Part shown: positions 10,131 through 17,255 of the stretch, piece by piece
Numbering within the stretch: the first letter of the stretch is position 1
Layout: every line of letters begins with the position of its first letter
NCBI RefSeq assembly: GCF_018861145.1
Contig: NZ_JAHKQT010000017.1
Coordinates: forward strand, 62,001 to 126,000
Length of the DNA stretch: 64,000 nucleotides
Source of the DNA: Poseidonibacter lekithochrous
Lineage (GTDB): Bacteria > Campylobacterota > Campylobacteria > Campylobacterales > Arcobacteraceae
Direction of reading: 5' to 3'
Made by a program: the position numbers and the translations under genes
The notes under the pieces: generated by a model
What the model saw: the letters and a program-made list of their open reading frames with translations, nothing else
The model's database searches: none
Told to the model about the DNA's origin: nothing

Positions 10131-10169
10131 AATTAAAAACAAAAAGCTTTATAGCTTTTTGTTTTAATT
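10131..10169 (-). terminator. Terminator after the repeat lipoprotein gene
   Basis: A long inverted repeat (AATTAAAAACAAAAAGCT / AGCTTTTTGTTTTAATT) with a 4-base loop and one bulged base, directly downstream of the minus-strand gene that ends at 10173. The arms supply T-runs in both directions. Confidence 0.75.
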
Positions 10170-10172
10170 ATA

Positions 10173-11543
10173 CTATAAACCTAAAGATTTTAGAGTTTTT
10201 AAAGTAAGAGCACCTTCATTTAATTTGTTTGCTCTTTGATATGCTTGAACTGCAGCTTTTGTTTCTGGCCCATATACACCATCAATTTTAGTGATTTTAA
10301 AGTCTTTTGCTTTTAATGCTCTTTGTAAGTTAGCAACTACATCATTAGTAGTATTTGTTTCACAAAGAATTCCTTGCCATTTTAGGTAAGAATCAGCAAC
10401 TTTAACTTTTGTTGGTACGTTTGTGTAAACTGCTGGAATATTAGTTTTAACTTCTTTTGCAGGAGTATCAACTACTCTTGTTTTAACCATTTTACATACA
10501 GCTGGAATTTTAACTTCTTTAGTAGTTGCAGGTGTTGCAACAACTTTTTTAGTTATCATTTTGTAAACAGCTGGAATAACAATTTTTTTAGTAGTTGCAG
10601 GAGTTGCAATAACTTGAGTTGGTACTGATTTATAAGTAGCTGGAATTTTAACTTCTTTAGTAGTTGGAGCAGTTACAACAACTCTTCTTTCTACTGTTCT
10701 ATAAACAGCTGGAGTTTTAACAGCTTTAGTAGTAGCAGGTTTGTCAATTACTTTTGAAGTAAGAGTCTTGTAAACAGCTGGAACTTCAACTAAACATAAA
10801 ATATCACCTGTTGAGTTATCAATCTTTTCAATTTCACCTCTACCTTTTTTCCATGAAGTATATGCAGGTTTAACTAAAATTTTTTCAGTAACTGTTTTAT
10901 AAGTTGCAGGAATTGTAACTAATTTAGTTTTTTCTGGCTCAACCATAATAGTTTCAGTAACTGTTTTATAAGTTGCAGGAACAGTAATGATTTTTGAAGA
11001 TTCAGGAGAAGCCATTACTTTTTGTGAAGCTTTTTTGTAAGTTGCAGGTATAACAACTAATTTAGTTGTTTCTGGTTTAATTAAAACTTTTTCAGTAACT
11101 GTTTTGTAAGTAGCAGGAACTGCAACTAATTTTGAAGATTCTTCTCTAATAGTAACTTTCTTTTCTACAACTTTATATGTAGCTGGAATAATTTCTATAT
11201 TAGTTCTAGCTTCTTTTAACATTTTTTGGATTTTTTTAGTTTCATATTTTGCAGGAACTAAAACTTTTGCGTAACACTCACCTGCTTTTGCATTTGCAGG
11301 TACTAGTGAATTTATCACAGCATTAGCATCTTTACCTTCCGCATTCATTGCGTTAATCGATGATAAAGCTTTTGATTTATCCATTTCTAATTGAGAAATT
11401 TTTGCATTTTGAGCATCAATTTCTTTTTGTAATTGTATAACTTTATCAGATGATGTTCCCATTGTATCTTTTGAAGTACAACCAGTCATTCCAATAACAG
11501 CTGCAGCTGCTAATATTGCAGAATTTCTTAAATATTTTGACAT
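10173..11543 (-). CDS. Repeat-rich lipoprotein with C-terminal peptidoglycan-binding domain
   Basis: 456 residues. The N-terminus has a lipoprotein signal (ILAAAAVIGMTGC, lipidated Cys22) followed by a short coiled coil. Residues about 85-385 consist of about twelve copies of a 22-25 residue unit of the form PATYKTVTEKVLVKPETTK; the consensus is PA-T/V-YK-x-V. A spacer with the cysteine motif DILCLVEV interrupts the array between units 5 and 6. The last 70 residues are a PG_binding_1-type domain (DGVYGPETKAAVQAYQRANK). The layout suggests an outer-membrane-anchored strut that grips peptidoglycan. It is divergent from the OmpA-like gene, which may act in the same envelope layer. Confidence 0.8.
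   Translation of the reverse strand: MSKYLRNSAILAAAAVIGMTGCTSKDTMGTSSDKVIQLQKEIDAQNAKISQLEMDKSKALSSINAMNAEGKDANAVINSLVPANAKAGECYAKVLVPAKYETKKIQKMLKEARTNIEIIPATYKVVEKKVTIREESSKLVAVPATYKTVTEKVLIKPETTKLVVIPATYKKASQKVMASPESSKIITVPATYKTVTETIMVEPEKTKLVTIPATYKTVTEKILVKPAYTSWKKGRGEIEKIDNSTGDILCLVEVPAVYKTLTSKVIDKPATTKAVKTPAVYRTVERRVVVTAPTTKEVKIPATYKSVPTQVIATPATTKKIVIPAVYKMITKKVVATPATTKEVKIPAVCKMVKTRVVDTPAKEVKTNIPAVYTNVPTKVKVADSYLKWQGILCETNTTNDVVANLQRALKAKDFKITKIDGVYGPETKAAVQAYQRANKLNEGALTLKTLKSLGL
10420..11280 (-). repeat. In-frame tandem repeats coding for PATYKxV units
   Basis: About twelve degenerate repeats of 66-75 bases inside the lipoprotein gene. The most similar pairs encode PATYKTVTE; the unit has diverged toward the 3' end to PAVYKM. 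The array is a likely site of unit gain or loss by recombination. Confidence 0.75.
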
Positions 11544-11659
11544 TTTTAATTCCTTTTTTGAATAATTACTAAATGCTATCTAAATAATCATAAATATTAC
11601 TTTAAAATTAGTTTAATTATGATATTATCTGATTAATTATTAAATTTGAGGAGAAAAAA

Positions 11660-12139
11660 TTGAAAAAAGTTATTATATCAACACTAGTTGGATTTATAGG
11701 AGCAGCATCTTTAAGTGCGGCTGATTGTATTATGGTTAAGGACTTAAATGTTCAATTTAAAAATGCATCAACAGTATATGCTGATTCATCAGAAATGAAA
11801 GAAATTAGAGAATATGCACAATTCTTAAAACAAACTGATTTATATACTGTTATTGAAGGACATACAAGTTCTTTATCAGGTGCAAAATATAATTATGATT
11901 TATCAACAAGAAGAGCTGCAAAAGTTAAAGCTGAATTAATTAAATTAGGTGTTCCTTCATCTAGAGTAAAAGCAATGGGATTTGGTGAGTCAACTCCTTT
12001 ATATAACAACAATACAGAATCTGGTGCTGCGCAAAATAGAAGAGTTGTAGGTGAAGTATTTAATACATCTACTGAATTATCTAACTATATCGCAAATCAA
12101 AAAACTAGAATTGCAACAACTAAATTTCAAGAGCAATAA
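11660..12139 (+). CDS. OmpA-family C-terminal domain protein
   Basis: 159 residues: a Sec signal (MKKVIISTLVGFIGAASLSA) followed directly by an OmpA-like peptidoglycan-binding domain. Family motifs are YTVIEGHTSSLSGAKYN and LSTRRAAKVKAELIKLGVPSSRV, then RRVVGEVF; the Asp and Arg that contact diaminopimelate in OmpA correspond to positions within this stretch. There is no beta-barrel, so it should be a periplasmic protein. The start is TTG at 11660, supported by a strong TGAGGAGA ribosome site six bases upstream. An extended -10 (TGATATTAT, 11620-11628) lies upstream. Confidence 0.88.
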   Translation: MKKVIISTLVGFIGAASLSAADCIMVKDLNVQFKNASTVYADSSEMKEIREYAQFLKQTDLYTVIEGHTSSLSGAKYNYDLSTRRAAKVKAELIKLGVPSSRVKAMGFGESTPLYNNNTESGAAQNRRVVGEVFNTSTELSNYIANQKTRIATTKFQEQ

Positions 12140-12150
12140 AACTTAAACAA

Positions 12151-12180
12151 TAAATAAAGACGATTTAAAGTCTTTATTTA
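12151..12180 (+). terminator. Rho-independent terminator after the OmpA-like gene
   Basis: A perfect 11-bp stem (TAAATAAAGAC / GTCTTTATTTA) around an 8-base loop, 11 bases after the stop codon and followed by a T-rich stretch. Confidence 0.8.
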
Positions 12181-12228
12181 TTTCTATCTTAATTTATCTT
12201 TTTATTATTCTTAGATAAAATCCTCTTC

Positions 12229-13089
12229 ATGGAAAAACTTTTAAAAAAACTTAATGATTTCAATGAACTAGTTATGTTCAAACATTCTATATTTTCTTTA
12301 CCTTTTATTTTTATTGCAATGGTAGTAGCTGCAAATGGCTGGTTTGGATTTAACCTTATGCTTCTAGGAATCTTTGCAGCCCTTACGGCAAGAAATTTTG
12401 CAATGGGCTTTAATAGATATATGGATAGAGATATAGATGCACTAAATCCAAGAACTGTAAATAGGCCAAATGTAGATGGAAGAATTTCTGCTACTCAAAT
12501 GTTGATATTTACACTAGCTAATGCTTTTGGATTTATTTTAGTTGCTTATTTTGTAAATGACTTGGCTTTATATTTATCTTTACCTATTTTATTAGTTATT
12601 GGTTCTTACTCATATTTCAAAAGGTTTTCGTATTTAGCTCATATTATATTAGGAATATCTTTAGGTCTTGCACCAATTGCCGGAGTTGTAACGGTATTAG
12701 AAACTATACCTTTATGGTCTGTATTTCTTAGTATTGGTGTTATGTTTTGGGTTGCTGGATTTGACTTGCTTTATTCTTTACAAGATATTGAAGTTGATAA
12801 GAAATTGAACTTACATTCTATTCCTTCAAAGTTTGGTGCAAAAAAAACAATGTTGATATCAAAAGTATTTCATTCTTTAACTATACTATTTTGGTTGTTG
12901 TTTATAATACAATCAGAAAGTTCATATTTTGGATATCTTGCAGTAATAGTAAGTGCTATTATGCTTTCTTATGAGCATTATTTAGTAAATAAAGATTTTA
13001 CAAAAATAGATAAAGCATTTTTTACTGTAAACGGTTATTTGGGGATTGTGTTTTTTATTCTTATTGTTTTAGATAATATATTTTTCTAA
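12229..13089 (+). CDS. mqnP: UbiA-family prenyltransferase, menaquinone biosynthesis MqnP
   Basis: 286 residues with about eight membrane helices. The two Asp-rich prenyl-diphosphate motifs are NRYMDRDIDALNPRT at about residue 62 and SLQDIEVDKK at about residue 185. In Campylobacterota this UbiA member prenylates the naphthoate intermediate of the futalosine pathway to menaquinone, the role assigned to MqnP; assignment to MqnP rather than UbiA rests on family likeness and on the phylum lacking ubiquinone. It is preceded by the OmpA terminator, so it has its own promoter, and is the last gene before tRNA-Arg. Confidence 0.85.
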   Translation: MEKLLKKLNDFNELVMFKHSIFSLPFIFIAMVVAANGWFGFNLMLLGIFAALTARNFAMGFNRYMDRDIDALNPRTVNRPNVDGRISATQMLIFTLANAFGFILVAYFVNDLALYLSLPILLVIGSYSYFKRFSYLAHIILGISLGLAPIAGVVTVLETIPLWSVFLSIGVMFWVAGFDLLYSLQDIEVDKKLNLHSIPSKFGAKKTMLISKVFHSLTILFWLLFIIQSESSYFGYLAVIVSAIMLSYEHYLVNKDFTKIDKAFFTVNGYLGIVFFILIVLDNIFF

Positions 13090-13173
13090 ATTTTAAACAA
13101 AATCAGGAAAGTGTTAGTAATCTAAAAGGTATGTAAGCTTTTATCTGCTAATATTCTTCCCTTATTTATAAAT

Positions 13174-13250
13174 GCGTCTGTGGCTCAACTGGATAGAGCA
13201 CTGGGTTTCGGCCCCGGCGGTTACAGGTTCGACTCCTGTCAGGCGTACCA
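13174..13250 (+). tRNA. tRNA-Arg (anticodon UCG)
   Basis: A 77-nt cloverleaf with encoded CCA end. The acceptor stem GCGTCTG / CAGGCGT pairs with two G-U pairs; the D arm is GCTCAACTGGATAGAGC; the anticodon stem CTGGG / CCCGG carries the loop TTTCGGC, giving anticodon TCG for codon CGA; the T arm is ACAGG TTCGACT CCTGT. The 3' part from 13206 is duplicated at 21328, making this tRNA the integration target of the adjacent mobile element. The complete copy at the left end remains functional. Confidence 0.96.
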
Positions 13251-13273
13251 TTTAGAAGCCCGATTTAATCGCT
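13206..13273 (+). repeat. attL: 68-bp direct repeat at the tRNA-Arg 3' end
   Basis: Bases 13206-13273 are identical to 21328-21395. The repeat starts in the anticodon loop (TTTCGGCC), runs through the T arm and CCA and continues 23 bases past the tRNA into the terminator stem. Beyond 13273 similarity continues imperfectly through the T-run. Confidence 0.95.
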
Positions 13274-13302
13274 GTTTGCAGTGTTTATGTCGGGCTTTTT
13301 TT
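13256..13302 (+). terminator. Terminator of tRNA-Arg
   Basis: Stem AAGCCCGA (13256-13263) / TCGGGCTT (13290-13297) followed by a run of T. The left arm lies within the att repeat. Confidence 0.8.
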
Positions 13303-13339
13303 ATATTGATAGATATTCAAATACCCAGATGTTCCCCAT

Positions 13340-13930
13340 CTAATTCTTTTTTATAAAGTCATTAAGACTTGTAGATTTTAAATAAGTAGCATAATATTTA
13401 TCTAATACTCTATTTGGAATATTGTTAATAAAGTTAAATATTGCATAATAAATTGTATCTATATCTAATTCAAGTAAATAGGAAGATAAGCAATTAAATG
13501 GTTCTTCTAATATTTTACTATTCATATTATTATTGATTTCCGAGGCATAGTATTTATTTAAATATTTTAATAACAATATATTTACTTTTGTGTCAATCAT
13601 ATTACTTTTATTAGATGAATAATGTAATAAATCATCAAATATATTTTGTCCAAATTTATCAAAAAAACTAAAATAAAGAAATATTCCTTCTTCTTCTAAT
13701 GTATCAGCTAGTTTTTCAATAAAAAAGAAATATTCATCGAACTGTTTTTGACTATAGACATTTATTAAATCGTATCTTGAAATACTATCTGTATTTATAA
13801 ACTGTATTAAATCATCATCAGTAAAATACTTTTCAATTAATCTAATTATTGGTCTATTCTCTTTTCTCCACTTTCCTACTCCTTGAGGAGTCATACTAAG
13901 TACTTTTGAAATTAGTGTGTTTGTAATCAT
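13340..13930 (-). CDS. Putative DNA-binding regulator of the element
   Basis: 196 residues, not matched to a named family. Residues 5-22 (TLISKVLSMTPQGVGKW) have the pattern of a helix-turn-helix, and RKENRPIIRLIEKYF follows as in Cro/CI-like regulators that recognise their own operator. The rest is helical, acidic and Tyr/Asn-rich. It is transcribed divergently from the 88-residue HTH gene across a 160-base region with two classes of inverted repeats, the arrangement of a repressor controlling an integrative element. Regulator function is inferred from position and from the N-terminal motif only. Confidence 0.55.
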   Translation of the reverse strand: MITNTLISKVLSMTPQGVGKWRKENRPIIRLIEKYFTDDDLIQFINTDSISRYDLINVYSQKQFDEYFFFIEKLADTLEEEGIFLYFSFFDKFGQNIFDDLLHYSSNKSNMIDTKVNILLLKYLNKYYASEINNNMNSKILEEPFNCLSSYLLELDIDTIYYAIFNFINNIPNRVLDKYYATYLKSTSLNDFIKKN

Positions 13931-13939
13931 TTATAGCCT

Positions 13940-14036
13940 AAATTGTAATAATATTTCTAAATTTTATACAATTAACTCTTAAGGAAACATTGTTTCCAAT
14001 ATTAAGAATTTATTAAGTGAAATAATATTACAATTT
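13940..14036. promoter_or_regulatory. Operator cluster between the divergent element genes
   Basis: Three symmetrical sites. At 13940-13956 (AAATTGTAATAATATTT) and 14020-14036 (AAATAATATTACAATTT) is an inverted pair matching at 16 of 17 bases. Between them, 13983-13997, is a perfect palindrome GGAAACA-T-TGTTTCC. Probably bound by the regulator encoded at 13340-13930 and/or the HTH protein at 14092. Confidence 0.6.
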
Positions 14037-14091
14037 ATGGAGCAAAAACATATAAAATGAAATATAGTTACAATACATAAAGGAAAAAGAA

Positions 14092-14358
14092 ATGAATTAC
14101 GAAGACATATTAAAATACAACCTTATGCGTTTAGAAGATGCATTTCCAAATTCAAAAACGTCAATAGGTATTACAAAAGAGCAGTTAGCAGAATATAAAC
14201 AATGTTCAATTTCAACAATAGATAGAGCTATTATGGAGTCTGATTCAAGTGTTATCCCTGATTACATAAAAGGAAAAGGAAAAAATGGACGTGTGTTTTT
14301 CCCTTTATTAAATATTGCTATGTATTTAACAGACCAAACTGTAAAAGTTGTTAGGTAG
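14092..14358 (+). CDS. Small helix-turn-helix protein of the element
   Basis: 88 residues. The segment ITKEQLAEYKQCSISTIDRAI (about residues 25-45) is a clear helix-turn-helix, followed by KGKGKNGRVFFPLLNIAMYL, which looks like a winged or excisionase-style extension. The start ATG has an AAAGGAAAAAG ribosome site. It is the first gene of the rightward element operon and ends 5 bases before the DUF4373 gene. It could be an excisionase/recombination directionality factor or an activator; sequence alone does not decide. Confidence 0.6.
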   Translation: MNYEDILKYNLMRLEDAFPNSKTSIGITKEQLAEYKQCSISTIDRAIMESDSSVIPDYIKGKGKNGRVFFPLLNIAMYLTDQTVKVVR

Positions 14359-14363
14359 TAATC

Positions 14364-15005
14364 ATGTTAAAAAAGGATGCATATTACTTTTCTCATGACA
14401 GTAATGCAAAAGATGACTTCAAGTGTATGTTACTCATAGAAGAGATAGGATTAGAAGGATATGGTATTTTTTGGATATTAGTTGAAACATTACGAGAACA
14501 AGAAAGCTATAAATATCCATTAAAACTACTTCCTAGTCTTGCAAGAAAATATAATACTACATTAGCAAAAATGAGAGTTGTGGTTTTAAATTATGGTTTA
14601 TTTATACTTGAAGATGAGAAATTCTTTTTTAGTAAAAGTTTGAATAACAGAATGGCGTTAATGAATAGTAAAAAAGAGCAAGCAAGGTTAGCAGGAATAA
14701 AGTCAGGAGAGGCAAGAAGATTAAAAAATGAACAGAAATCGAACGGACGTTCAACGGATGTTCAACAAATGTTGAACAAAGAAAGAAAAGAAAAGGAAAA
14801 GAAAGAAAAAGAAAAAAAAGATATCGAAATTTTAAGAAAAATATCAGGAATGACAGCAAGAGAAATGTCACAAATTAAATTAGAATCATTAGGATTGAGT
14901 ATTGAATGTGAAAATTTGGTTAAGAAAGAATCTTTACCAATGATTGTTAATTATGCAATTAATAATACAAGATATTTAATTGGTGAGATAAAAAAAGGAT
15001 ATTAG
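14364..15005 (+). CDS. DUF4373 (Lin1244/Lin1753-type) replication-associated protein
   Basis: 213 residues. The first 95 residues match the DUF4373 or Lin1244/Lin1753 N-terminal domain found in phage and plasmid replication proteins: KKDAYYFSHDSNAKDDFK, IGLEGYGIFWILVETLRE and the ARKYNTTLAKMRVVV helix. A highly charged Lys/Glu linker (residues about 115-155) follows, then a small helical end domain. Such proteins act as replisome organisers or initiators. In this element it could allow replication of an excised circle. The role is inferred from the family. Confidence 0.65.
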   Translation: MLKKDAYYFSHDSNAKDDFKCMLLIEEIGLEGYGIFWILVETLREQESYKYPLKLLPSLARKYNTTLAKMRVVVLNYGLFILEDEKFFFSKSLNNRMALMNSKKEQARLAGIKSGEARRLKNEQKSNGRSTDVQQMLNKERKEKEKKEKEKKDIEILRKISGMTAREMSQIKLESLGLSIECENLVKKESLPMIVNYAINNTRYLIGEIKKGY

Positions 15006-15182
15006 ATGAATATAGATCTTAAGAGAATGAAAAAAATATTACAAAAAGAAAGAACTAAAGTAAAAGTAATTGAAAAAAGAAAAAGAACTTCAATCAATGT
15101 AAGAAATAAAAAATATGAAAGATATTTAAAATATGAAAATACAGTTCTTTCTAAAATTTTTACTCCTTACGAAAAGATTTAA
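15006..15182 (+). CDS. Small basic protein of the element
   Basis: 58 residues, starting directly after the stop of the DUF4373 gene (TAGATG). It is strongly basic (MKKILQKERTKVKVIEKRKR) and ends IFTPYEKI. The tight coupling and coding-like composition argue that it is real. No family is recognised; a nucleic-acid-binding accessory is possible. Confidence 0.5.
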   Translation: MNIDLKRMKKILQKERTKVKVIEKRKRTSINVRNKKYERYLKYENTVLSKIFTPYEKI

Positions 15183-15183
15183 A

Positions 15184-15468
15184 ATGATTGTAGATATTAG
15201 CTATCAAAATACAGATGATGTTGAAAATAGAGTTACTGTTGTTAGAGTAAGAAAATCATCTAAAAGAGATTATCTCTTTGATATAGAAGTCTTAAGAAGT
15301 ATTTGTTCGGATTTAGCAATGTCCTTTGATCGTATGGGAGGCGAATTTTATAAAGATTGTTTTAATAATTTTGTAATTAATGCTAAAGAGGATGCTGTTA
15401 TTCAAATTGAAATATCATGGGAAGATACATATCTAGGAATAATATCATCTCAGAGTTTGCCATACTAA
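15184..15468 (+). CDS. Hypothetical protein of the element
   Basis: 94 residues from the ATG at 15184, which lies one base after the previous stop; the longer reading frame starting at 15133 overlaps the upstream gene and is less likely. The sequence (MIVDISYQNTDDVENRVTVV ... IQIEISWEDTYLGI) is beta-rich, acidic, and has two cysteines. No family is recognised. Confidence 0.5.
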   Translation: MIVDISYQNTDDVENRVTVVRVRKSSKRDYLFDIEVLRSICSDLAMSFDRMGGEFYKDCFNNFVINAKEDAVIQIEISWEDTYLGIISSQSLPY

Positions 15469-15493
15469 AAAAGTAATGGAACAGTACTTAAAT

Positions 15494-15525
15494 AAAATTT
15501 CTAATCCCTTGTGGTAAGAAATTTT
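15494..15525 (+). promoter_or_regulatory. Hairpin in the intergenic region upstream of the mob gene
   Basis: A 9-bp perfect stem (AAAATTTCT / AGAAATTTT) with a 14-base loop containing CCCTTGTGG; a similar string CCCTTTGTG recurs at 15536-15544. The 116-base region between two small genes has no reading frame. It could be an origin of transfer or a regulatory leader; neither is proven. Confidence 0.35.
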
Positions 15526-15584
15526 CAACAAGCATCCCTTTGTGAGTACTTACATTTTTATATAAAAATGAATGGAGAATTAAA

Positions 15585-15845
15585 ATGACAAAGAAAGAAG
15601 AAGCTATTTATCTACTTGGATTATTAGGTTATAAATTTGATGACTTCGAGAATGCACTTAAATTATTAGAAGAAAATGAATTTAATAATCTTGTAGATTT
15701 TTATTATGAATTAGAAAATTATAATATTGAAAATGAAACGGCAACTAGAATTTCATTAGCAGGCTGTTATCCAAAAATTAAAATAAAAAATGGCGACTGG
15801 TGGGAAGTTGAAGAATTGATGAGAAAGTGCAATGTTTCAATCTAA
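15585..15845 (+). CDS. Small acidic protein upstream of the relaxase
   Basis: 86 residues, acidic and helical (LEENEFNNLVDFYYELENYNIENE), with a CYPKIKIKNGDWWEVEELM tail. The start has an ATGGAGAAT ribosome site. It lies 27 bases before the putative relaxase gene, the usual position for an accessory mobilization protein, but no family match is recognised. Confidence 0.5.
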   Translation: MTKKEEAIYLLGLLGYKFDDFENALKLLEENEFNNLVDFYYELENYNIENETATRISLAGCYPKIKIKNGDWWEVEELMRKCNVSI

Positions 15846-15872
15846 GTAAAAATATTTGTAAAAGGTATAAAA

Positions 15873-17120
15873 ATGAGAAAAGGAACTTTTTCAGTACAAA
15901 ATGCAACTACACATTCTACTAAACATAACTCAAGAGAAGAAGCTCCAAGATATTTAATTGGCTTAGAAAGTGGAAAATCAAATTATTATGAATTGATAGT
16001 TGAAGATGAAGAGTTTGTTGAAAATGCTAAGTTAAGATACAAAGAATATGTAAAACAGAATATGCAAAAGAAACAAATCCCTGGATTAATCAAAGAAACT
16101 ATTTTAACTCTTAAAGAACATCAAAATGAAAATGATGTTAAAGCATTATTCAAAGAATTAAATAAAAAATATGGAGGACACTTTTTAACAGAAGTTTCTA
16201 TCCATAGGGATGAAGGACACTTTGTAAGAAATGATATTGCATATTATCCAACAAAGAATATTTTACAAAAAGAAAATGATTGGTATATCTGTTCTAATCC
16301 ATATATCAAGAAACCAAAAAAAGATGATTTTGATATAAAAGTAAATATTAATGAATTTAAAAAAGTTTATAACTATCATGCACATGCTAAGTTTTCAATG
16401 TTTGATATGAATACAGGTAAAACTGCACGAATAGATAAAAAAGCTATGAGTAGTAGAATTAAATTTATAAGTAAATATCTAGGTTTAGATTATGGTCCAG
16501 GGAAAGACCGTTATATTAAGAAATCAGTTAATCAAATTAAAGATGAACATTTAGCAGTTTCTAATGAAAAGATTAAAGAATTGGCTAAACAAAAAGATTT
16601 AAAGCTAGAAATTGCAAGAGTAAGAGAAGAGCTACAAAAAGAAAAAGCAACTAGAAAAGATTATGCAGCACTTGAAGAATTAAACAGAAATTTAAAAAAG
16701 AAAATTAGTAATAAACAAATAACAATAGATGAAATGCAAAATGAGATTGATACTCTTAACGAGCAATTCAATAATAACATCAATCCTATTGAACTTGAAA
16801 AAGAATTAGAAAGAGTTTTAGATGAACATTTAGAAGAGCAGGAAGTAAAAGTAAGCTTATTTGGTAAAGAAACTAAATCAGTAGTTGAAGATAAGTTTTC
16901 TTTCAAAAGTGCATTAAGTAAGCTTATATCAAAAGGTGCAGTTTATTTATTGAAAAAATATAATGAGTTGAAAACAAAATATGAGCAGTTACAAAAACAA
17001 TTTAACAACTTAGAAAAAGAAAATATACATTTAAAAAGTTTGATAGAAAAATTAAAAGAAAATTATCAAGATAAAAAAGAATTAAACATTGTTAGTAAAA
17101 AAAGAAATTTTAATAGATAA
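15873..17120 (+). CDS. Putative Mob/relaxase protein with C-terminal coiled coil
   Basis: 415 residues. The N-terminal half looks like a HUH-type mobilization protein (Mob_Pre/MobV-like): VSIHRDEGHFVRNDIAYY at about residue 110 and NYHAHAKFSMFDMNTGKT at about residue 168 provide the His-x-Asp-Glu and His-x-His cluster, followed by a conserved KAMSSRIKFISKYLGLDYGPGKD segment. The spacing between the two motifs is longer than in classical MobV. From residue about 225 to the end it is predicted coiled coil (LEELNRNLKKKI and similar). The N-terminus ATTHSTKHNSREEAPRYL may carry the DNA-contacting or nucleophile region. The role in mobilization is inferred from motifs and context. Confidence 0.6.
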   Translation: MRKGTFSVQNATTHSTKHNSREEAPRYLIGLESGKSNYYELIVEDEEFVENAKLRYKEYVKQNMQKKQIPGLIKETILTLKEHQNENDVKALFKELNKKYGGHFLTEVSIHRDEGHFVRNDIAYYPTKNILQKENDWYICSNPYIKKPKKDDFDIKVNINEFKKVYNYHAHAKFSMFDMNTGKTARIDKKAMSSRIKFISKYLGLDYGPGKDRYIKKSVNQIKDEHLAVSNEKIKELAKQKDLKLEIARVREELQKEKATRKDYAALEELNRNLKKKISNKQITIDEMQNEIDTLNEQFNNNINPIELEKELERVLDEHLEEQEVKVSLFGKETKSVVEDKFSFKSALSKLISKGAVYLLKKYNELKTKYEQLQKQFNNLEKENIHLKSLIEKLKENYQDKKELNIVSKKRNFNR

Positions 17121-17162
17121 GAATAGTGAGTATTTTATATGATTACAAATTGACATATTTTT

Positions 17163-17190
17163 ATAGATTAAAATTTTTTTAGTCTATAAT
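17163..17190 (+). promoter_or_regulatory. Promoter with overlapping inverted repeat upstream of the methylase
   Basis: An inverted repeat ATAGATTAAAA / TTTTAGTCTAT (10 of 11 match, 3-base spacer, 17163-17187) runs into a -10 element TATAAT at 17185-17190, 65 bases before the methylase start. The overlap suggests repression of the restriction-modification operon by a bound protein. Confidence 0.5.
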
Positions 17191-17255
17191 TATAAGAGAT
17201 ATAGCAACTATTAGATATATTACAAATTTAACAAATAAAGGGAATTAAAGAATAA

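Noticed and set aside
10420-11280. Tandem repeats that could be read as a CRISPR-like array
   Set aside because: The repeats are degenerate, contiguous in frame and code for PATYKxV units of a lipoprotein; there are no unique spacers.
14629-14871. Minus-strand reading frame of 80 codons opposite the DUF4373 gene
   Set aside because: It is the complement of a Lys/Glu-rich coding stretch, giving Phe/Leu runs; no ribosome site or family likeness.
16661-16906. Minus-strand reading frame opposite the relaxase coiled coil
   Set aside because: Serine/leucine-rich shadow of the charged coiled coil on the coding strand.
17150-17190. TTGACA at 17150 paired with TATAAT at 17185 as a classical promoter
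   Set aside because: The spacing is 29 bases, too long for sigma70; only the -10 with the overlapping repeat is kept.
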